Positions 25,903-35,602 are shown, counted from the first letter of the stretch. The stretch is DNA of 64,000 nt from Kitasatospora sp. MMS16-BH015 (GCF_002943525.1 NZ_CP025394.1:372001-436000); one strand, 5' to 3'. The notes: generated by a model from the letters alone, not told the origin. Numbers and translations are program-made.

Positions 25903-26728
25903 GCGTGCCCAGCGCGTCCCTGGCACCGGCGATGGCGGCGGCTTCCGCAGTGGCGACGGGGACATCCTTCGGGGGGAAGCCGGAGCCCGTGAGCGCTTCG
26001 TACCTGATGGTGACGAGCGCATTGCGCTGGAGTACGACCAGGTCCACGTGACCGAAGCCGGATACGACGGTGTAGAGCAGGGTCGCCTTGTCACCGAGGC
26101 CGGGGACGACCCGATCGTCGGTGATCTTCATGCCCGCCGTGGTCGCCATCGTCCGATCGCCGGTCAGCGTGGTCTGGTAGACGCTCTCTGCCAACGGATT
26201 CAGCATGACGATGACCTGCAGGTTGGTGTAGCCGGAGCCGGTGCGCGTCCAACTCCCGTCCGCCATGGTGACCGCCTCGCTCACCGGCTTCTGCTCGGTG
26301 CAGGTGGTCCCCTTCGCGTACCGGTCGACGGTTTCGGAGCGCAGCAGGGAGCAGCCGCCGACCAGAGTGGTGTAGACCGCCGCGCTGGGGCTTGTCGACG
26401 CGGACGACGGCCCGGAGGACGGCCCGGAGGACGACGGCGTGGCCGGCACCGTCGACGAGGCAGTCGACGTGGCGGTCGCTGCGTTGGCCTGCGTGGCGGC
26501 CGGCGCCGGGGTGACCAGGTTGGCCACCAGGCTCAGCGCGAGCGCTGCGGTGCCTGCACCGGCCGTGATGCCGCCGATCAGCCAGGTCCACCGCCGGGCG
26601 GGGCCGGCCGGGCGCAGGTCCGCCGGGTCGGGGAGGGTGGCCGGAGTGGCCTCCGGCGGCAGCGGGCGGGTGACCGGGGTGGGCGGCAGGGGCTCTGTTG
26701 CGGGTGGGGTGTCCTCGATCTCGGCCAT
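25889..26728 (-). CDS. Membrane-anchored extracytoplasmic protein with Ser/Thr-rich linker
   Basis: The protein has 279 residues. A Pro-rich cytoplasmic tail (1-45) precedes one transmembrane helix (about 47-70) and an Ala/Ser/Thr/Pro linker (to about 118). The external domain has Cys in GGCSLLR and TTCTEQ. It lies 26 bases downstream of a kinase gene and is probably co-transcribed with it, so it could be a partner or substrate of the two receptor kinases. The architecture matches the proteins at 19659 and 37973. Confidence 0.65.
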   Translation of the reverse strand: MAEIEDTPPATEPLPPTPVTRPLPPEATPATLPDPADLRPAGPARRWTWLIGGITAGAGTAALALSLVANLVTPAPAATQANAATATSTASSTVPATPSSSGPSSGPSSASTSPSAAVYTTLVGGCSLLRSETVDRYAKGTTCTEQKPVSEAVTMADGSWTRTGSGYTNLQVIVMLNPLAESVYQTTLTGDRTMATTAGMKITDDRVVPGLGDKATLLYTVVSGFGHVDLVVLQRNALVTIRYEALTGSGFPPKDVPVATAEAAAIAGARDALGTLTSS

Positions 26729-26754
26729 CTCGTGGTGAACCTTTCGAAGGCTGG

Positions 26755-28881
26755 TCAGTTGTCGGGCAGGTGATAGGCGGTCAGCGTGGTCCCGTAGCTG
26801 ACCAGAAGGGCTGAGTCCTGGGCGAGCACTTGGGGCTCCCCCGGCTGCCGGGCGAAGATCTGGTGCCACTGCGGGGTGCCGCCGGTGGCGGTGAGCGCCT
26901 GCAGGGCGATCCCACCGGTGTCGGTGGGTGTGGTGGCGAGGATCAGCTTTCCGGCGGCGGCCCGTACGGTGACGGGGCCTTGGGCCGACGGCCAGGTCCA
27001 GGCGGTGCGCCCCGTTCGCAGGTCGGCGCCGGAGGCGCCTTGTGGCTCACCCGTCACGAGTACCCCTGCCGCGTCCGCGCTCCCGGTGATCGGGTCACTG
27101 CGCGAACCGCTCCAGAGCCGGGTGCCCTGAGCGGAGTCGAAAGCCGCCGTGAAGATCCTCGTGCTTGCGGTCGCCGCCATGACGGGCGGCAGGCAGGTGA
27201 CCACTCCCTGACGGAGCGCCAGCGAGCCTTGGTAGGAGCCGATGGCCATGGTGGCGGAGGCTGAGGGAAGGCCGGTGGGCCGACTCCAGATGGTGGTCCC
27301 GTCCTGGCCGTTCACCGCGGTGAGGGCGAGATCAGCGGTCAGGGCGTACAGCCGGCTGCCGGTCGGTGGCGCGTACAGGTCCTGGGCTTCGAGCGACCAG
27401 CGCTGGCGCCCGGTCGCGCTGTCGAGCGCCGTGAAGCGGAAGGCGCCGTTCGCGGCCTGGTCGCCGAGGAGCATCACGACCAGGAGCCCCGCCGAGGCCA
27501 TGCCCTGGAGGCGGTAGGAGGTGCCGAGTGCGGGTCCGGTCCACAGCCGGTTCCCGTCGGCTGCGTCGTAGGCGTGCAGCGCTCCTTCCTTCCCGGTGAC
27601 CAGCAGCAGGCCGGGTATCGGCAGGGCGACGGACTGTGCACCAGGAACGGTGTCGGCCGAGCGCCAGAGTGTGGTGCCGGTGCGTGCGTCGCGTGCCTGC
27701 AGCGAGCCGCCGGAGTCCACGGTCCACACGCGGCTGCCGTCGCCGACCGGGAGCAGCCCCATCTGGGCCGTACTGCTCCAGAGCGTCCCCCCGTCGGAGC
27801 GGGCGTAGCCGACCAGGCCGGTGCGGTCGGCGCACACCACTGCGGCCGGTCCGCAGCCGATCGGGGCCATGCCGGCCCGGGGAATGGTGACCGACCAGGC
27901 CGTCGGGGGGCTGCCCCCGGCATCGTCGGGCCACAGCGCCCGGATGGCACCGCCCACGGCTGCCGTGGCGAGCAGGGAGCCGCCGAGGAGGACCAGTCGG
28001 CGCCGGGTGCCGTTCGGATCGTTCAGCACCCGGGCCAGTTCGCGCTCGCGTCGGCGTACGGTCCGCTCAGCTCCGCCCATCCAGCCGGTGCCGACCGCCG
28101 GCCCGTACCGGAAGGCCTCGGCAAGCTCCGCCGGTGCGGGCCGCCGGGCCGGGTCCCGGTCCAGACAGCGCACCAGCAGGCCCGTCAGCTCCGGTGGCAC
28201 TCCGTCCAGGTCCGGAGGCTCCTCGGCCGCCCGGTAGACCAGGACCGCCGGCGGTCCCTCCCCGAAAGGCGCGCGGCCGGTCGCGGCGAATGCCAGGACC
28301 GCGCCGAACGAGAACAGGTCGCTGGCCGGCGTGAGGTCCTCGCCCGCCGCGTGTTCGGGAGACATGAAGCCGGGTGTGCCGATGATCTCGCCGCTCGCGG
28401 TGGGCAGCGCCTCTGCCGTCGGTTTGCTGATCCCGAAGTCGATGACCCTCGGACCGTCCCGGGTGACCAGGATGTTCGAGGGCTTGAGGTCCCGGTGGAT
28501 GATCCGGGCGCGGTGGATCGCGCCGAGTGCCTCCACCAGCCCTGCCCCGAGGGCCTGCAGCGCGGGCCCGGTGAGTGCGCCGTGCCGTGCCACGGCTTCG
28601 TGCAACGAGGGACCGGCGACGAACTCGGTGGCCAGCCACGGAGTCTCGGCCTCAGTGTCGGCATCCACCACGGCCACGGTGTAGGCCCCGTTGACCGCCC
28701 TGGCCGCCGCCACCTCCTGGGTGAACCTGCGCCGGAACTCGGCGTCGGCCGCGTACTGCTCCTGCACGGTCTTCACCGCGACCGGGCGCCCGCCGTCGGT
28801 GGCGGCCAGGTAGACGGCGCCCATGCCCCCTGCGCCGAGCCGTCGCAGAATGCGGTACGGACCGATGCTCTGCGCGCTCAC
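26755..28881 (-). CDS. Receptor serine/threonine kinase with PQQ-like propeller
   Basis: The protein has 708 residues. The cytoplasmic kinase domain (about 6-265) has GAGGMGAVYLA, AVKTV, HRDLKPSNIL, DFGISKP, GTPGFMSPE and DLFSFGAVLAF, a full Hanks-type catalytic set. One transmembrane helix lies near 283-303. The external C-terminal part is a beta-propeller of PQQ-like repeats (GTLWSS, GTTLWRS, NRLWTGP, GRQRWSL, GTTIWSR, GTRLWSG). The GTG at 28881 overlaps the stop of the upstream kinase (GTGA). The two likely form a sensing pair; the ligand is unknown. Confidence 0.9.
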   Translation of the reverse strand: MSAQSIGPYRILRRLGAGGMGAVYLAATDGGRPVAVKTVQEQYAADAEFRRRFTQEVAAARAVNGAYTVAVVDADTEAETPWLATEFVAGPSLHEAVARHGALTGPALQALGAGLVEALGAIHRARIIHRDLKPSNILVTRDGPRVIDFGISKPTAEALPTASGEIIGTPGFMSPEHAAGEDLTPASDLFSFGAVLAFAATGRAPFGEGPPAVLVYRAAEEPPDLDGVPPELTGLLVRCLDRDPARRPAPAELAEAFRYGPAVGTGWMGGAERTVRRRERELARVLNDPNGTRRRLVLLGGSLLATAAVGGAIRALWPDDAGGSPPTAWSVTIPRAGMAPIGCGPAAVVCADRTGLVGYARSDGGTLWSSTAQMGLLPVGDGSRVWTVDSGGSLQARDARTGTTLWRSADTVPGAQSVALPIPGLLLVTGKEGALHAYDAADGNRLWTGPALGTSYRLQGMASAGLLVVMLLGDQAANGAFRFTALDSATGRQRWSLEAQDLYAPPTGSRLYALTADLALTAVNGQDGTTIWSRPTGLPSASATMAIGSYQGSLALRQGVVTCLPPVMAATASTRIFTAAFDSAQGTRLWSGSRSDPITGSADAAGVLVTGEPQGASGADLRTGRTAWTWPSAQGPVTVRAAAGKLILATTPTDTGGIALQALTATGGTPQWHQIFARQPGEPQVLAQDSALLVSYGTTLTAYHLPDN

Positions 28882-31076
28882 GCACCACCCGCCCGGAAGG
28901 CGCGCAGGGTGGTGGCGGAGGCGCAGTACAGCGTGCCGCCCTTGGCTGCGGTGGTCCACCGGCCCTCGTCGGAGGCCGAGTTCACCACCCAGCGGATCGC
29001 GCCGTCGGCGGCGTCCAGCACGGCCACCCCGGACGGCCGGCTCGGCAGCGGGACGCCGAAGAAGCCCTCGCCGGCGGACGGTGCCTGGTAGTCCGCTCCC
29101 CTGTCCGCGGCGGTGGTCACCCCCACTGTGGTGTGCCAGCTGCCTCTGCCGGTCGTGACGTCCAGACAGTAGGCGGTGCCCATGGCTCCGGACAGCAACA
29201 GCCTGCCCGCGCCGAGCGCGCAGCCGAAGATCGGTTGCGGGGTGGCGGGGGCCGCCCAGCGCTGCTGCCCGGTGGCGGGGTCCAGCGCCACGACCGCGAG
29301 GCCGTGGACGACCAGCAGCAAGCCCCCCGTCCGTAACAGCCGCGACGGCACCCCGGCGGAGGTGACGCCGGTGGCCTGCCACCGGGATGCGCCGGTGCGC
29401 AGGTCCACCGCATGGATGACGCCGCTGTCCTCGAAGTAGCAGCGGCCGTCGGCGACCAGACCCATCGAGCTGCCGGAACCGCTCAGCATGGAGTCCTGAT
29501 GGCGGGCCAGGGACACCGCCAGGTTCTCGGTGATCTCCTGCTGCCACAGCACTGCCCCACTGCCCAGATCGGCCCCGGCCACGATCCCGCCACCGGTGAG
29601 CGAAGTCTCACGGGCGAGCACCACCGTCCGGCTGTCCGCGCCGAAGACCCGCAGGCTCATCGCCGCCTCGTCGCGCTGTGCGGCGGGCACGACGAGCGGG
29701 CTCCGGTGGCTCTCGGCCTTGTCGTTCAGCCAGACCAGGCCGGCGAAGTCCAGGGATGTCCCGTAGATCAGGTCGTTCTGCACCTGGAAGAACTGGGCGT
29801 CCTCCCGGGACCATGCCTGACGCCCTGTCGTACCGTCGTAGCCGACCGCGCCCATCCCCTCGTTCCACCACACCGGGGTGGCGCCGAGGAGGGACAGCTG
29901 GTGATCCACCGTCATACCGGTGATCGGCTTGCTCCACAGCGGCTCCGGGCCGGCGGGCGGCGAACCGGTACCGGCGGCGTCGACTCCCCAGGCGTCCACG
30001 GGCTTTCCTACCGTCGCCGCGCTACCGGTCGGCCGAGTGCGCCGGGTGAGCAGGAGCGGGACGCCGACTGCTGCTGCCGCGCCCGCGCCGAGCCCGGCTC
30101 CGAGGCCGAACAGGCCACGGCGGCTGAGCGACTGCCAGGTCCGCACCGGCAGCGCGGGCGGATCGGCCTGCGGCGCGGCCAGATCGGCCTCGGCCTGCCG
30201 CTCCCGGGCGTCGAGCTCGGCCAGCAGCCCTGGGCTGAGCAGCGCCCCTGGATCGACCGGGGCCAGTGCGCCCAGCAGGGTCGTGGCCGTGGACCGCCGG
30301 GCGGGATCCTTGTCCAGACAGGAGGCAACCAGGGGGCGCAGCGTGCCTGGCACTCCGGAGAGGTCCGGCTCCTCGTACACGACCCGCCGGTTGATCTGCG
30401 CGGGCTCGCCGCTGCCGAACGGAGTGCGGCCGGTGAGCGCGTACACCAGCAGGCAGCCGAGCGAGAACACGTCAGCCGCAGCGGAGGTGACGGAGGCGGA
30501 GACGATGCACTCAGGGGCGATGTATCCGGGCGTGCCGCAGACCATGCCGGTTCGGGTCAGGTGCGTGGCGTCGAAGGCCCGGCTGATGCCGAAGTCGATG
30601 ACGCGCGGCCCGTCCCGCGCGATGAGCACATTGCCCGGCTTGAGGTCGCGGTGCACCACTCCCGCCGCGTGGATCGCCGCCAATGCCTCGGCGAGCGCAG
30701 CCCCCAATGCCCGTACCCCTGCCTCGCTGAAGGTGCCGAACCGCAGGATCACCTCGCCGAGGGCCGGCGCGGGTAAGTAAGCAGTGGCCATCCAGGGCCT
30801 GCGGCCGCGTGGTTCCGCATCCACCACGGGCGGCGTGTGGAAGCCGGTCACCCGCCTGGCCGCCTCGACCTCCTGCTGGAATCGCCGCTGGAACTGAGGG
30901 TCCTCCGCGTACTCGGGCCGGATCACCTTCACCGCGAGCAGTCGCAGCCCAGGCGAGCGAGCAAGGTACACCTGCCCCATCCCGCCCTCCCCCAACGGCC
31001 GCAGCAACTGATGCGGGCCCACGAACACAGCCTTCTGCCCGCGTATGCCCCCGGCGTTCCTGTCCGCAGCCACCAT
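28878..31076 (-). CDS. Receptor serine/threonine kinase with PQQ-like propeller
   Basis: The protein has 732 residues. The kinase domain (about 18-280) has GEGGMGQVYLA, catalytic Lys50 (LLAVKVI), HRDLKPGNVL, DFGISRAF and GTPGYIAPE. A transmembrane helix lies near 305-325, and an external PQQ-like propeller follows (GRQAWSRED, GAVLWQQ, GASRWQA, GQQRWAA, GRGSWHT, GAIRWVV). The ATG at 31076 has a clear GGGAGG. It heads an operon with the second kinase and the membrane protein at 25889. The 198 bases upstream contain no gene and should hold the promoter. Confidence 0.9.
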   Translation of the reverse strand: MVAADRNAGGIRGQKAVFVGPHQLLRPLGEGGMGQVYLARSPGLRLLAVKVIRPEYAEDPQFQRRFQQEVEAARRVTGFHTPPVVDAEPRGRRPWMATAYLPAPALGEVILRFGTFSEAGVRALGAALAEALAAIHAAGVVHRDLKPGNVLIARDGPRVIDFGISRAFDATHLTRTGMVCGTPGYIAPECIVSASVTSAAADVFSLGCLLVYALTGRTPFGSGEPAQINRRVVYEEPDLSGVPGTLRPLVASCLDKDPARRSTATTLLGALAPVDPGALLSPGLLAELDARERQAEADLAAPQADPPALPVRTWQSLSRRGLFGLGAGLGAGAAAAVGVPLLLTRRTRPTGSAATVGKPVDAWGVDAAGTGSPPAGPEPLWSKPITGMTVDHQLSLLGATPVWWNEGMGAVGYDGTTGRQAWSREDAQFFQVQNDLIYGTSLDFAGLVWLNDKAESHRSPLVVPAAQRDEAAMSLRVFGADSRTVVLARETSLTGGGIVAGADLGSGAVLWQQEITENLAVSLARHQDSMLSGSGSSMGLVADGRCYFEDSGVIHAVDLRTGASRWQATGVTSAGVPSRLLRTGGLLLVVHGLAVVALDPATGQQRWAAPATPQPIFGCALGAGRLLLSGAMGTAYCLDVTTGRGSWHTTVGVTTAADRGADYQAPSAGEGFFGVPLPSRPSGVAVLDAADGAIRWVVNSASDEGRWTTAAKGGTLYCASATTLRAFRAGGA

Positions 31077-31274
31077 GCCTCCCCGAGTGTGTCGCCGTCA
31101 TCACAGACAGACACAGTGACACGTACAACTCACCCGGTGGTTCCCTTCCGCACAATGGTTTGCCGTCCCGCCGAGGGCAGCCACCGCCCTAGTGGTCACC
31201 GGAACCTCACCGAGGGGCGTTTCGGCGGCCAGGGCAGCTCCCCGCCGCCGCACGGCAGACTCAGCGCCCCTCGT

Positions 31275-33530
31275 TCACTCCGCCTCCGCCGCCAGCCGGG
31301 CCGTCAGCTCGGCGGCCCGGGGGCTGCCGCCCGCCTCGTGAATGGCCAGGGCGCGCCGCAGGCAGTCGGCCGCCTCCGAACGGTCCGTCAGCAGTGCGGC
31401 CAAGTCCTCGAGCGCCAGCGCCTCGTAGTGGCCGGCTCGCTGGTCGTGCAGCTCGGCTGCCGCCTCGCGCAGCTCCATCACGGCCGCCTCCAGATCGCCA
31501 AGGTCCGCGTGGACGCGGCCGAGTTCGGCCAGCGCGCGGGCGGCCATCCGGGTGTCCTCAATGCCGAGGAGTTCGTCCCGGGCCTCCCGCAGCGTGACCA
31601 GCGCTTCCTGGTCCCGGCCCGCGGCCCGCTCGGCACAGCCGAGGAAGTAGCGGGCCAGCGCCGCGCCCCTCCGGGCCGCCTCCCGAGTGCCGAACACCGA
31701 GGCCTCGCCCGGCTGTTCGGCCGCCCGGAGGTTGAGCGCCAGCGCAGCACGGTAGGCGGCCATCGCACGCTCCGGGTCGTGCCGCTCCCAGTACCGGCCG
31801 GTGAACTCCTGCACCGAGGCCGCCAGCACCAGGTCGCCCGCCTCGTCGGCCCGCTGAGCGGCGGTCTCCAGCTCGATCAGCGCCTGCTCGTCCCGCCCGA
31901 GGTCGAGCAACGGCCGGGACAGCAGGCTCCGCAGCCGGGCCTCGGCAGCCGCTGCCCGCTGCGCCGCCGCCGAATCACCCGTCTGCGCGGCCTGCTCGGC
32001 CGCTCGCCCGGCGGCTCCGGCACCCAGCTCCAGCGACTCCCGCCAGTCCGCGAGGTGCCGGTGGTGCAGGAACAGAACGGTGAACACCTCAGCCAACTGC
32101 CAGACCTGCCGGTCGAATCCGTGCGCCACCGCCGCCCGCAGCACCGCCATCACATTGGCCCGCTCGGCCTCCAGCCAGGCGACGGCCGCCCGACCCGAGC
32201 CTTCCGGCACCTCCCGGGCCTCCGTGCCGAGCAGCCCGGCGAGGTCCAGGATCCGCAGCCGGTCGGCCCTGATCGCCAGGTCGGCACGGGCGATCCACAC
32301 CAGGTAGTACCCGACCGCCCGCTCCACCACCAGCCGTTCGATGTTCGGCGCCTCAGTGGTGCGGGCGCTCTCCCGAGCGTGCAGCCGCACCAGCCCGTGC
32401 AGCCGGTACCGTTCCCCGTCAGCCACCCAGGGCTCCTCCGCCTGGACGACGAGCATGCCGGCTGATTCCAACTCGGCCAGCAGGTCCAGGGTTTCCGACT
32501 CCGGGGTACCGCTCGCGGCACCGGCCAGCGCAGCGTCGAAGGTGAGCACCGGCAGCAGCCCGAGCAGCCGGTAGAGCCGCCCGGCCGCTTCGGAGAGCTC
32601 ACGGTAGGAGAGTTCGAGTGCTGCCGCCACAGTGCGCTCCTCCGGGGAACCGGTCACCGAGATCCGCTTCAACCTGCTCTGTTCATCAGCGAGTTCGGCC
32701 GCCAGGGCGGCGAGCGTGAGCCGCTGGCGGACTGCCAGCCGGGCACCCACGATGCTCAGCGCGATCGGCAGGCCGTCGCACAGCTCGACGAGCGCGGCGG
32801 CGGCCTCCGGTTCCGCCTCGATCCGCGCTCGGCCGCAACGGGCAGCCAGCAGTTCGATGGCGCTCTCCTGGTCGAGGGGGTCGACCAGGAACAACCGCAC
32901 GCCGTCGACGGCGAGTTCGTCGAGCCGCCGGGCACTGGTGACCAGCAGCGCGCTGCCCTTGCCCTGTGGCACCAGAGCCCTGACCTGTGCGGGCTGGGTG
33001 ACGTCGTCCAGCACGACCAGCAACCGGCGGCCGCTGGAGTGGCTCCGATAGAGCATGGTCCGCTCGGCCAGCCCGGCCGGCAGGTACTCCTCCCGGACGC
33101 CGAGCGACCGCAGGCACATGGCCAGCGCCTCCGACACGTCGCCACCGGGATTGCCGCCGCGCAGCGCCGCGAAGTCGATGTACACCTGACCGTCGGGGAA
33201 CTGCTCCTGGTGGTCGTGCGCCCACCGGCAGGCGGTCGAGGTCTTGCCGATCCCGGAGAGCCCGCTCAGCGCGGCGATCGGGTAGCCGCCGGAGTCACCG
33301 GCCAGCTGCGCGGTGAGATCCCCACGCACCCGCACCTGGTTGACGAATGCCCTTGGCGGCAGCGGAACTTGGTCCGGACGCGGCCAATCCATCCGGCCTG
33401 CCTGGTAGTTGAGGGTGACGTTGCCGTGCACCACGCCCGCCTGGACGACCCCGCCGTGGACGGTGCCACCTGACAGCTGGTTGGTGCTCGTCGCCTCCGG
33501 GCGCGTGCCCTCGCCGTCCGCCACACCCAT
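31275..33530 (-). CDS. STAND NTPase (NB-ARC + TPR) with amyloid-like N-terminal motif
   Basis: The protein has 751 residues. Residues 17-41 form an Asn/Gly/Val-rich motif (SGGTVHGGVVQAGVVHGNV) with a VQAG core resembling the VQxG core of RHIM-like and bacterial amyloid-signalling motifs found on NLR-type proteins. The NB-ARC NTPase (about 60-330) has the P-loop GLSGIGKTS (90-98), a Walker B at LLVVLDDV, LLVTSARR and GLPIALSIVGARL. The remaining 400 residues are helical TPR-like repeats. Bacterial STAND proteins of this layout act as signal-triggered switches, some in phage defence. There is no recognisable effector domain, so the motif may recruit one encoded elsewhere. Confidence 0.8.
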   Translation of the reverse strand: MGVADGEGTRPEATSTNQLSGGTVHGGVVQAGVVHGNVTLNYQAGRMDWPRPDQVPLPPRAFVNQVRVRGDLTAQLAGDSGGYPIAALSGLSGIGKTSTACRWAHDHQEQFPDGQVYIDFAALRGGNPGGDVSEALAMCLRSLGVREEYLPAGLAERTMLYRSHSSGRRLLVVLDDVTQPAQVRALVPQGKGSALLVTSARRLDELAVDGVRLFLVDPLDQESAIELLAARCGRARIEAEPEAAAALVELCDGLPIALSIVGARLAVRQRLTLAALAAELADEQSRLKRISVTGSPEERTVAAALELSYRELSEAAGRLYRLLGLLPVLTFDAALAGAASGTPESETLDLLAELESAGMLVVQAEEPWVADGERYRLHGLVRLHARESARTTEAPNIERLVVERAVGYYLVWIARADLAIRADRLRILDLAGLLGTEAREVPEGSGRAAVAWLEAERANVMAVLRAAVAHGFDRQVWQLAEVFTVLFLHHRHLADWRESLELGAGAAGRAAEQAAQTGDSAAAQRAAAAEARLRSLLSRPLLDLGRDEQALIELETAAQRADEAGDLVLAASVQEFTGRYWERHDPERAMAAYRAALALNLRAAEQPGEASVFGTREAARRGAALARYFLGCAERAAGRDQEALVTLREARDELLGIEDTRMAARALAELGRVHADLGDLEAAVMELREAAAELHDQRAGHYEALALEDLAALLTDRSEAADCLRRALAIHEAGGSPRAAELTARLAAEAE

Positions 33531-33703
33531 CGGTCTGTCTCCCCTCGCCGGCCGAGCCGAGAGCCACCGTACTGGATCTCACGCCCTGCGGCAGCAGACT
33601 GGCCGGACATCCTCCGTATCCGTCTCACCCCACGGCTCCGGCCTGCTGTGACACCATCAGCTCGGCCCCCACCCGAGCCCGCCACGAGCGAGGAGACCGC
33701 CCC

Positions 33704-34579
33704 GTGACCATCGTCGAACACGCCCTGACCACGCCCTGGGAGGGTGTGCTGCTCGAGCCGGCCGCCGGGAACGGCGCCGGGGTGCTGGTCCTGGCCGGGT
33801 CGAGCGGGCGGATCCACCGGGAGCGGGCCCGCCTGCTGGCCGAAGAGGGCTTCCTCACCCTGGCAGTGCGCTGGTTCGGCGGGCCGGGGCAGCCGCCGGG
33901 GATCTGCGAGGTGCCGCTGGAGACCTTCGTCGCCGGGGTCGATCTGCTGCGCGCGCACGGGGCGAGCCGGATCGGCCTGGTGGGCTGGTCGAAGGGCGCG
34001 GAGGCCGCGATGCTGACGGCCGTCCGCGACCCGCGGATCGACGCGGTGGCCGCCCTCTCCCCGACCGCCGTCACCTGGGCCAACGTGGGGCCGGGCCACG
34101 ACGGCCGGGACCGCCCGTACCGGTCCTCCTGGACCTGGCGAGGGCGGCCGCTGCCCTTCGTCCCGTACGACGACGACTGGCTCGCCGAACCGCGCCCGGC
34201 GGGCCCGGCCGCCGTGCTCGGCTGGTACGAGCGCAGCGAACGCACCTACGCCGACCGCCTCCCCGCCGCCGCCATCCCGGTCGAGCGGGCCGCGGCCGAG
34301 CTGCTCCTGGTCGCGGGCGGCGACGATCGGATGTGGGCCTCGCTCCGGTACGCGGAGCAGCTGACCGCCCGTCGGCCCTCGGCCCGGCTGCTCGCCGCCC
34401 CCGCCGCCGGCCACCGCCTCGTCCTCCCCGGCGAGACCGCGCCCGCCCCCTCCCCGCACTACGACTACGGCGGCTCCGACCAGGCCGACGCCCGCTTCGG
34501 CGCCGCCGTCCGGCCCGTGCTGCTCGACCTGCTCCGGGGCACGCCGCCCGTGTCCCAGTCCGTGGACGACGGTTCCTGA
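33704..34579 (+). CDS. BAAT-like/dienelactone-hydrolase-type alpha/beta hydrolase
   Basis: The 291-residue alpha/beta hydrolase has a nucleophile elbow GWSKGAEAA with Ser96. An acidic residue (GGDDRMW) and a late His (AAGHRL) complete a plausible triad. The GxSKG elbow and the region around WANVGPGHDGRD resemble the C-terminal domain of bile-acid-CoA:amino-acid N-acyltransferase / acyl-CoA thioesterase proteins. The substrate is unknown. GAGGAG precedes the GTG at 33704. The GNAT gene follows 29 bases later. Confidence 0.75.
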   Translation: MTIVEHALTTPWEGVLLEPAAGNGAGVLVLAGSSGRIHRERARLLAEEGFLTLAVRWFGGPGQPPGICEVPLETFVAGVDLLRAHGASRIGLVGWSKGAEAAMLTAVRDPRIDAVAALSPTAVTWANVGPGHDGRDRPYRSSWTWRGRPLPFVPYDDDWLAEPRPAGPAAVLGWYERSERTYADRLPAAAIPVERAAAELLLVAGGDDRMWASLRYAEQLTARRPSARLLAAPAAGHRLVLPGETAPAPSPHYDYGGSDQADARFGAAVRPVLLDLLRGTPPVSQSVDDGS

Positions 34580-34608
34580 ACGACCGTCCCTGCTGCTAGG
34601 AAGACCCC

Positions 34609-35031
34609 ATGAACGATCTTCAGCTGCGCGCCGCTCGGACGGACGAGATCCCCGCCGTACTCGCCTTCTGGGCCCGGGCAGCCGAGGGCACCAGCATCAC
34701 CGACGACGCGGCCGGCGTGGCCCGCCTGCTGGAGCGCGACCCCGAGGCCCTGATCCTCGCCGAACGCGACGGCACCCTCCTCGGCACGGTGATCGCCGGC
34801 TGGGACGGCTGGCGCGCCTCCCTCTACCGCCTGGCCGTCGCCCCCGACGCCCGCCGCCAGGGCGTCTCCAAGGCCCTCCTCACCGCCGCCGAAGCCCGCT
34901 TCCGCACCCTCGGCGGCCGCCGCGGCGACGCCATGGTCCTGGTCGACAACGCACAGGCCCAACTCGCCTGGTCCGCCGCCGGCTACGGCCCGGAGGAGCA
35001 GTGGCGCCGCTGGACCAAGCCCCTGATCTGA
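34609..35031 (+). CDS. GNAT family N-acetyltransferase
   Basis: This 140-residue GNAT fold has an acetyl-CoA loop in RLAVAPDARRQGVSKALLTAAEARF (Arg-Arg-x-Gly core) and a C-terminal VDNAQAQLAWSAAGYGPEEQWRRW. The substrate cannot be predicted. AGGAAG lies 7 bases before the ATG. It is followed by a palindromic hairpin at 35033. Confidence 0.85.
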   Translation: MNDLQLRAARTDEIPAVLAFWARAAEGTSITDDAAGVARLLERDPEALILAERDGTLLGTVIAGWDGWRASLYRLAVAPDARRQGVSKALLTAAEARFRTLGGRRGDAMVLVDNAQAQLAWSAAGYGPEEQWRRWTKPLI

Positions 35032-35032
35032 T

Positions 35033-35046
35033 CCCCCGGCCGGGGG
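35033..35046 (+). terminator. Palindrome after the GNAT gene
   Basis: The 14-base perfect palindrome CCCCCGGCCGGGGG starts 2 bases after the GNAT stop. It may act as a short terminator. Confidence 0.35.
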
Positions 35047-35052
35047 CCGACG

Positions 35053-35079
35053 GGCTTCGGCTTCGGCTTCGGCTTCGGC
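35053..35079. repeat. GGCTTC hexamer repeat, 4.5 copies
   Basis: GGCTTC is repeated four times plus a partial copy, between the GNAT gene and the end of the convergent membrane-protein gene. It is too short to assign a role. Confidence 0.85.
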
Positions 35080-35084
35080 GAGCG

Positions 35085-35441
35085 TCAGTGCGAGGGGCTG
35101 CGCGCGCCGATCACCAGGACGGCCGCGCCGAGCAGAGCCCCCACCGTCACCAGGCACCACCGCAGGGTCCGCAGCCGCCGCCGGTGCGGCAGTAGCCAGG
35201 CGGTGAGCGCCGTGACGGCGGCCCCACCCAGCAGCAGGGCCACGGTGAGCTGGGTGCCGTGCCCCGGCCCCATGCAGCCCGACGAGCCGTCATCACAGCC
35301 GGTGTCGCCGAACTTCAGCAGCGTGGCGGCCGCACTCAGGATCACGAAACCGACGAGCCAGACCGGCAGCAGGACCGTCCCGACCAGGCCCGGCACCCAC
35401 CAGCTCTCGTCCCGTTCCGCCGGCACCTGCAGCTCCGCCAC
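35085..35441 (-). CDS. Small membrane protein of unknown function
   Basis: The 118-residue protein has three hydrophobic helices (about 18-42, 66-85, 92-112) and a Cys-containing external loop (TGCDDGSSGCMG). The GTG at 35441 is preferred for its GGGGGA site; an upstream in-frame ATG at 35480 has no spacer to its purine run. No family is recognised. Confidence 0.6.
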   Translation of the reverse strand: MAELQVPAERDESWWVPGLVGTVLLPVWLVGFVILSAAATLLKFGDTGCDDGSSGCMGPGHGTQLTVALLLGGAAVTALTAWLLPHRRRLRTLRWCLVTVGALLGAAVLVIGARSPSH

Positions 35442-35558
35442 CGTTCCCCCGCTCCGGCTCCGACCCTCGGACGCCCACATTCCGCCCGGAGCCTACCGCC
35501 CGCATCGCCCGCACCGCCCGGCCGGTGCCCCCGCCGATCGGATCCTCGGAAAGCCGAA

Positions 35559-35590
35559 CGGGCCGTCACCGAAATCTCGGTGACGGCCCG
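35559..35590 (-). terminator. 14-bp hairpin terminator of small-protein gene copy A
   Basis: A perfect 14-bp stem (CGGGCCGTCACCGA / TCGGTGACGGCCCG) with an AATC loop lies 12 bases beyond the stop of the 48-residue gene. A near-identical hairpin follows the second copy at 38901. Confidence 0.8.
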
Positions 35591-35602
35591 TCGCGGTGGT
35601 GC

